From: Bacillota bacterium
GTDB taxonomy: Bacteria > Bacillota_A > Clostridia > Lachnospirales > Lachnospiraceae
Direction: 5' to 3'
DNA: 54,326 bases
Assembly: GCA_023407175.1 (NCBI GenBank)
Contig: JAEYMU010000027.1
Location: 1-54,326 of the forward strand
The notes beneath the pieces are model-generated. The model searched no databases. It was not told where the DNA came from and was given only the letters and a program-made list of their open reading frames with translations. Positions 50,171 to 54,326 of this stretch are shown piece by piece. A program made the translations under genes and the position numbers. Positions within the stretch are counted from its first letter, which is position 1, and each line of letters begins with the position of its first letter.

Positions 50171-50605
50171 TTAATCAAAATTGAAGTTTAAAGTTTCAAA
50201 AATCTTTTCCATAAGGTACATAGCATCATCCAATTCCTCTTCAGAGATATCCTGAAAAGGATCATAGTCTGCTTTTTTTCTTAAATCAAATAAAGTATAT
50301 AACATGCTCTCAACAGAATGTTGATTAATATCTTCAAGTTTATCACGAACTTGTTTATGTTCTGTAATAAACTTATCTCCATCAAAGTCTTCTTTAGATA
50401 ATGGTTTAAACTTATAAACTTCTTGAAGCCATAAACTAACATATAAATAAGCACTGTAATAGCACCTATTGATAATAGTACTAAAAACACAACGATTATC
50501 ACAATTTTTAGGAACTAATTTTTCTTTATTAATATGTAATTTTTTAGTGAATTTATACAATTCATATTGAGGGTATTTTTCAATATTAATATATAAAACC
50601 CCCAA
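50171..50605 (-). CDS. HEPN-like protein, module 2
   Basis: 144 residues. 'FSTIINRCYYSAYLYVSLWL' and 'LFDLRKKADYDPFQDISEEE' match the HEPN helical fold with an R-K-K-A-D-Y motif. The standard R-x4-6-H nuclease motif is not evident, so enzyme activity is uncertain. It comes after a 122-residue partner that lies 5 bases away. HEPN proteins are common RNases in defence and toxin modules. Confidence 0.65.
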   Translation of the reverse strand: MGVLYINIEKYPQYELYKFTKKLHINKEKLVPKNCDNRCVFSTIINRCYYSAYLYVSLWLQEVYKFKPLSKEDFDGDKFITEHKQVRDKLEDINQHSVESMLYTLFDLRKKADYDPFQDISEEELDDAMYLMEKIFETLNFNFD

Positions 50606-50609
50606 AAAA

Positions 50610-50978
50610 TTATTTAATTAAAATATGTGCATCTTTATAGAAATCAAACATATTATTTTCTTTTGAAAAGTTAACCATATCATTAACAATTTGATCTAAA
50701 TAATCATATTTTTCTTTCCTATCTATATGAAATGGAACATTAATTGTGAATACTTTTTCAGGATATGAACCATCATACACTATATCAACAGATATATTTT
50801 TTCCTAAACCTAAATTGTCAGAAACCTTTAGAAGTTCATCATAAAATTCAGTAATTTTACTCTCATAATTTCCTGCAACTGTAACTTTTTCAAAACCCTT
50901 TCTGAGTAATTCAGTTATAATATTAGATTTAGATGATTTACCATACACCCAATGCCCATCAGCTAATAGGTTACTCAT
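50610..50978 (-). CDS. Partner of HEPN protein, module 2
   Basis: 122 residues. N-terminus 'LADGHWVYGKSSKSNIITEL' then strands and helices ending 'IVNDMVNFSKENNMFDFYKD' and 'AHILIK'. The C-terminal pattern resembles that of the 160-residue gene at 52432 (charged strand, 'LD.I.D', then 'IL..'). This suggests a homologous partner. It is inferred to be an antitoxin-like or sensor partner of the HEPN protein. Confidence 0.5.
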   Translation of the reverse strand: MSNLLADGHWVYGKSSKSNIITELLRKGFEKVTVAGNYESKITEFYDELLKVSDNLGLGKNISVDIVYDGSYPEKVFTINVPFHIDRKEKYDYLDQIVNDMVNFSKENNMFDFYKDAHILIK

Positions 50979-50994
50979 ATTTTCTATCTCCCAC

Positions 50995-51270
50995 TTATTC
51001 TAATACTTTTTTAATAATAGCTAAATTTTCAGAATTAGTTTGAACATCTACAAGTGCAATATTATCTTTTATTTCATCATCATTCCTATAAGATATACTA
51101 ATCATATCCTCAGTGATTTCCCCATTTTTTAGTGCAAAAGCTAAACCAATAGGTAACACATCATATTCTTTAAAATTTTCTTCAATTTTTTTTAAAAAGT
51201 CTTCTTTAAAAATATCTTTAAGGGAAACATTATCTTGAAGAATTCTCAAACATTTAATATCATCTGCCAT
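50995..51270 (-). CDS. Small protein heading HEPN module 2
   Basis: 91 residues from the ATG at 51268-51270, where GGAGG lies 8 bases upstream; an in-frame extension upstream has no such signal. Acidic, helical (LKDIFKEDFLKKIEENFKEY; NGEITEDMISISYRNDDEIK). Gaps of 16 and 4 bases join it to the two genes after it. Unrecognised. Confidence 0.55.
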   Translation of the reverse strand: MADDIKCLRILQDNVSLKDIFKEDFLKKIEENFKEYDVLPIGLAFALKNGEITEDMISISYRNDDEIKDNIALVDVQTNSENLAIIKKVLE

Positions 51271-51345
51271 TATTTTTTCCTCCACACTGAACAAAAAAAA
51301 TATATATTTTTATATATATTTTTTATAATATAAAAGTTGTTAAAA

Positions 51346-51759
51346 TTATTCTAATAATTCATCAAAATCATTTTCTGTGAAGTTGTCGATTTCTTCTATT
51401 CTTCTTAAACGAGAATCAATATCAGAAATAAGACTTTCATAATTCTTAATTTTCTCATCTTTTTTCTTACTTTCATTTTCAAGCTTAATATACTCAGGAG
51501 ATTTCAAATCAAGATTATTAATATCAAGGTTAATAGTTACACTATCCATATGTTCTATATATTTTAATTTTAATTTTTCTGGATCTTCCATAAAATAGCT
51601 ACTATGTGTTGAGTCTTTTCCTCTGCCTTGTAGACTGTCTACATCTTCAAGACTCATACCATCATTATACAGTTGACTTGCATGGAATTTACGGAGCATA
51701 TGACTTCTGAACCTGTTAAATTTACCTACTTTTCCTAATCCTAATTTATTGTTTATTTC
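51346..51759 (-). pseudogene. Truncated integrase remnant
   Basis: About 137 codons on the minus strand matching the C-terminal half of the integrase at 49014: 'EINNKLGLGKVGKFNRFRSH' (intact copy LNNKLGLGKKGTYIRFRPH), then the HxxR and THSSYFMEDPEKL parts. An in-frame TAA at 51760 and the lack of the N-terminal half show it is decayed. It is inverted relative to the intact gene, so it came from a second, related element. Confidence 0.8.
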
Positions 51760-52019
51760 TTATATAATAAATCAGCAAAACTCTTTTAAATGTAAACCTG
51801 CAATTTCAGATGCTTTCCCTACACTAATTTTATTCTTTTAAATAAATTTACTGCTATTTTTTCTCTATTTTCAATAATTCTAATTCTAATTAAAGATTCA
51901 GTAGTGGTTTCGGGGAAAGTAAAATAAGTTAATGCACAAACTTCTTCATTATTCAAACCATCAAATAATTTTTTCATATCTTCAATTAATTCCAAATCGA
52001 CATTATCAAATTCAAACAA
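51753..52019 (-). pseudogene. UPF0175-family gene, frameshifted
   Basis: The start 'MFEFDNVDLELIEDMKKLFD' ... 'ENREKIAVNLFKR' is followed, after a one-base shift, by 'KISVGKASEIAGLHLKEF' and after another by 'ADLLYKK', which together form the UPF0175 helix-turn-helix pattern. Two frameshifts and loss of the end indicate a pseudogene. Such proteins are antitoxin-like regulators. It lies 3 bases after the HEPN gene and may have been its regulator. Confidence 0.6.
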
Positions 52020-52021
52020 AA

Positions 52022-52435
52022 TTATAATTTTTTAAACTCATCGAAAAGTTTTTTTGTCCTGGCTTTGACAAAAGCATGATTATATTTTACATTATACTTT
52101 TCCGACTTATAATCCGCATCATTTCTTTTATCACGAAGTTCAAATAGAAGTCTCGCAATTTTCCTACCGTGTTTTTGTCTATTTAAAAAATGATTGTCAT
52201 GAAAAATTTCATATGTTTTTTCATGAACCTTTGAAGATTTGGAGGTCATAATCTCTTCAAGTTCTTCATCATCACCCCATAACCTATGTTCAATAATATA
52301 ATCTCTACAAGTACAAAAAGCAGAATAATAAAATCTACTAATACCACTTCTTAATTCAGCAGGATTATCTGAACTTGAAAAAGAATCAGCGAAATTATAA
52401 TATTCACACCAGTCAAATTTTTCTTCAGAACTCAT
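52022..52435 (-). CDS. HEPN-like protein, module 1
   Basis: 137 residues. 'ELRSGISRFYYSAFCTCRDY' and 'LFELRDKRNDADYKSEKYNV' again give a HEPN fold with R-N-D-A-D-Y. No R-x4-6-H is clear. It overlaps the 160-residue gene by 4 bases and thus belongs to a three-gene unit with TIGR04255. Its resemblance to the module 2 protein is in two segments. Confidence 0.68.
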   Translation of the reverse strand: MSSEEKFDWCEYYNFADSFSSSDNPAELRSGISRFYYSAFCTCRDYIIEHRLWGDDEELEEIMTSKSSKVHEKTYEIFHDNHFLNRQKHGRKIARLLFELRDKRNDADYKSEKYNVKYNHAFVKARTKKLFDEFKKL

Positions 52436-52914
52436 TCAAACTCCACAGATAATAATATATTATCTAAAAAATCATCTTGATACTTTTCAAATAATTTATC
52501 TTCAATTAAATCTAATTTATTACTTGCAGATTCTCCATCAAGTTTAGTAAAAACTTTAACAACAATCCATTTTTTATTATTCCATTTATTTTCTAAATGA
52601 ATTTCCAAATCCAAAGTATCAAAATATTCTTCAAGATTATTTGGTAACTCTTTTATTATATCTAATAAATTATTATTAATAATAAATGAAATCAAATCTT
52701 CACGTTTAGATTCTATATTAAATGTTGAATTTAAAAACAATTCTAATTTAATACTTTTTTGAAGAAAATCCCCATAATTTACTTTTGCATATTTTGTAGA
52801 TAATACAGTATTCTCATTATTTCTTTTGAATTTATCTGCAAATTTTAATCTATTAGATATTCTAGGAATTTTAAAAGAATTTTCAGCAATAGAGTGTGTA
52901 ACAGTTCCATTCAT
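52432..52914 (-). CDS. Middle gene of TIGR04255-HEPN operon
   Basis: 160 residues. A Ser/Thr/Asn-rich N-terminus (MNGTVTHSIAENSFKIPRIS), a central helix region and a C-terminal strand-helix-strand part (NKKWIVVKVFTKLDGESASN; LLSVEFE). It overlaps both neighbours by 4 bases. Its C-terminus resembles the partner protein of module 2. Function unknown; tight coupling implies one complex. Confidence 0.55.
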   Translation of the reverse strand: MNGTVTHSIAENSFKIPRISNRLKFADKFKRNNENTVLSTKYAKVNYGDFLQKSIKLELFLNSTFNIESKREDLISFIINNNLLDIIKELPNNLEEYFDTLDLEIHLENKWNNKKWIVVKVFTKLDGESASNKLDLIEDKLFEKYQDDFLDNILLSVEFE

Positions 52915-53666
52915 TCTAACTCACCTTTTAAATCTTTAAATAATTCCTTTCCAATACTCTCATTAAATAATAATTTAATAATATCATGCATTTCTTCAAA
53001 AATTTTAATTAAATCATCACTATCAGTTAAAGAAGAAGTATAACAATCATAATCTAAAACAAAATCATTTTTAATTTCAATATTTGGATAATTCAAATTA
53101 AATTGTCCATATGTGAAATCCAAGTTGTATCCTCTTATTTGATATTCAGATTGAGTTAAAACTCTCATTAATTTTAACTCATTATTTATAGAATTAAAAT
53201 TATGTAATTTAGGATTAATCCAATCATCCCAATTAATAATTTCTACTTCTGGTGAAACTTCATTAATATATCTTAATCCAATTTTATTGACTGTATGCAC
53301 ATCATAACATTTTAATGCATTAATAATTAATTTAATATCTTCAATTAATTCATAATGAGATTCGTATTTAGTGCCATCATATGAAATAGCAATATGATTC
53401 ATAGATAACTCAATAAATTTTGAATCATCAGCAGTTGTATAAGCCCATATATTATTTTGCTCAATATTTTCTATTTCTGGGTTTTCTGCTGAAATTTCAA
53501 CTTTATTTTGCTGAGCAATACCCTTTGCCTTAGGAAATTCCTTTTTTATAATATTTACAAACTTATCAGGATTAGATTCCATTCCCAATAACTCACCAAT
53601 ATTTCTAAAATCTACTTTAAAAATAATCTCTTGCAAATAATGTTTCTTGAATTCTAAATCTGACAT
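52911..53666 (-). CDS. TIGR04255-family protein
   Basis: 251 residues. 'YLQEIIFKVDFRNIGELLGM', 'NNIWAYTTADDSKFIELSMN', 'HIAISYDGTKYESHYELIED' and the best mark 'VNKIGLRYINEVSPEVEIIN' fit the TIGR04255 family of sporadically found proteins. These often occur beside defence or toxin genes. It heads a three-gene unit with its own TATA-like AAAATATATAG about 45 bases upstream. Role of the family is not established. Confidence 0.7.
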   Translation of the reverse strand: MSDLEFKKHYLQEIIFKVDFRNIGELLGMESNPDKFVNIIKKEFPKAKGIAQQNKVEISAENPEIENIEQNNIWAYTTADDSKFIELSMNHIAISYDGTKYESHYELIEDIKLIINALKCYDVHTVNKIGLRYINEVSPEVEIINWDDWINPKLHNFNSINNELKLMRVLTQSEYQIRGYNLDFTYGQFNLNYPNIEIKNDFVLDYDCYTSSLTDSDDLIKIFEEMHDIIKLLFNESIGKELFKDLKGELE

Positions 53667-54009
53667 TTTTAAAACCTACACTAAAAATAAAATCTCCTTT
53701 GATATACTATATATTTTAATTATTATAAATATTTTGTAATTATAGTTTTAAATATTCCTCCAATTATCCATTCAAAACAAAATTAAATACTTAAAAATCC
53801 TGTTTTTGAATTCATATTCAAACTATATTTAATTAAATTATCAATAATAATATAACACTATGTTTTGTGAAAATATAGATTTTAATAATCAAATACCTAT
53901 TTATTCTAAATTAAATTATTTGATAACCTCATATTGGTAAAAAAATTGAAATTATAGTAGTATTAAATATATAAAAAGGTAATTCTTAAAAATGAAAAAA
54001 TTTCCTTTT
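53667..54009. other. A/T-rich intergenic region
   Basis: 343 bases of A/T-rich DNA with no credible gene. The promoter of the TIGR04255 unit (TATA near 53708-53720) lies at its left end. Its right part holds only weak inverted repeats and T-rich tracts. Virus-host junction could be here but no repeat proves it. Confidence 0.5.
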
Positions 54010-54326
54010 TCATAAAAAGTGGAAGTAATTTAAATAAACCTCCCCAAATGCATCAACAAATCTTATTAATGCTCCGATTTCATCTTTGTATATTACAGTT
54101 GCCTCTTCATTATTAATCCATGTTTTACCAATTTCTGCTTTTTTTAATTCATCCCATGAAACATTTTTATAAGTTTCTTTATCGTTTAATGTGAATGCTG
54201 GTTGTTCATAAGTTACTGTTTCAGGTGTTACTGTTCCTTGTGGCAGGATATGTTTTACTGTTTCATTTACTGATTTGTAACCGTTTAATGCTTGTATTTC
54301 TTTTATTTTATTAATTAAACTTACTT
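54010..54326 (-). CDS. Unknown protein, C-terminal part (runs off window)
   Basis: 105 codons ending TGA, the start lying beyond the right edge. Reads '...LINKIKEIQALNGYKSVNET', 'VTPETVTYEQPAFTLNDKET', 'YKDEIGALIRFVDAFGEVYL', ending NYFHFL. Codon use (A/T-rich) agrees with the rest. It is not recognised; it could be the last part of a host gene or of the accessory region. Confidence 0.5.
   Translation of the reverse strand, partial: VSLINKIKEIQALNGYKSVNETVKHILPQGTVTPETVTYEQPAFTLNDKETYKNVSWDELKKAEIGKTWINNEEATVIYKDEIGALIRFVDAFGEVYLNYFHFL

Noticed and set aside
48624..54326. Exact virus-host junction
   Set aside because: No direct repeat shared by both ends could be found by eye, and the left end of the virus may lie outside the window.

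Overview
The window is almost entirely one integrated (or excised) tailed virus of a low-GC methanogenic archaeon. The host group is inferred: the lysis enzyme is a pseudomurein endoisopeptidase-like cysteine peptidase, and pseudomurein walls occur only in Methanobacteriales/Methanopyrales. Very AT-rich DNA, archaeal TATA boxes and A/T-rich intergenic DNA point to a Methanobrevibacter- or Methanosphaera-like host. The virus has a contractile tail: a sheath and tube gene pair, a gp25-like wedge, a baseplate J-like protein and a long tape measure are all present.

Layout. Nearly every virus gene is on the minus strand, so the genome reads right to left. From 47.1 to 36.8 kb lies the early/replication operon: many small proteins, a DUF1874 (AcrIII-1-like) anti-CRISPR candidate, an OB-fold protein, an annealing-type protein, a P-loop helicase, an iteron-rich intergenic region that looks like an origin (41.9-42.3 kb), an XPD/DinG-like Fe-S helicase and an ERCC4 nuclease. 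From 36.6 to 0 kb lies the late operon: a TATA promoter, a tRNA-like leader element, two holin-like membrane proteins, small and large terminase (the large one carries a class-3-type intein), portal, a MuF-JAMM fusion, a self-contained two-gene DUF6932 cassette, prohead protease, major capsid protein (with a likely +1 programmed frameshift onto an Ig-like domain), connectors, sheath, tube, tail chaperones, tape measure, baseplate (with a hub split around a transglutaminase-like domain), an array of fibre genes and the pseudomurein endoisopeptidase.

The right end (47.2-53.7 kb) is the lysogeny/accessory side. It holds a 58-residue AbrB-like regulator facing the early operon across an operator-like repeat cluster, a Panacea-type toxin-antitoxin pair, a tyrosine integrase, and two related 'small partner + HEPN' modules, one headed by a TIGR04255 protein. 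A broken UPF0175 gene and an inverted integrase remnant lie between these modules. The last 0.3 kb holds the C-terminal end of an unrelated unrecognised gene; no att repeats could be fixed by eye.

The most interesting features are the capsid +1 frameshift at CCC-U with an adjacent stop, the class-3 intein in the terminase P-loop, the anti-CRISPR homologue with an altered catalytic residue, two tRNA-like elements inside structural transcripts, the MuF-JAMM fusion, and the paired HEPN modules beside the integrase. All function calls come from reading sequence motifs; no database search was run.
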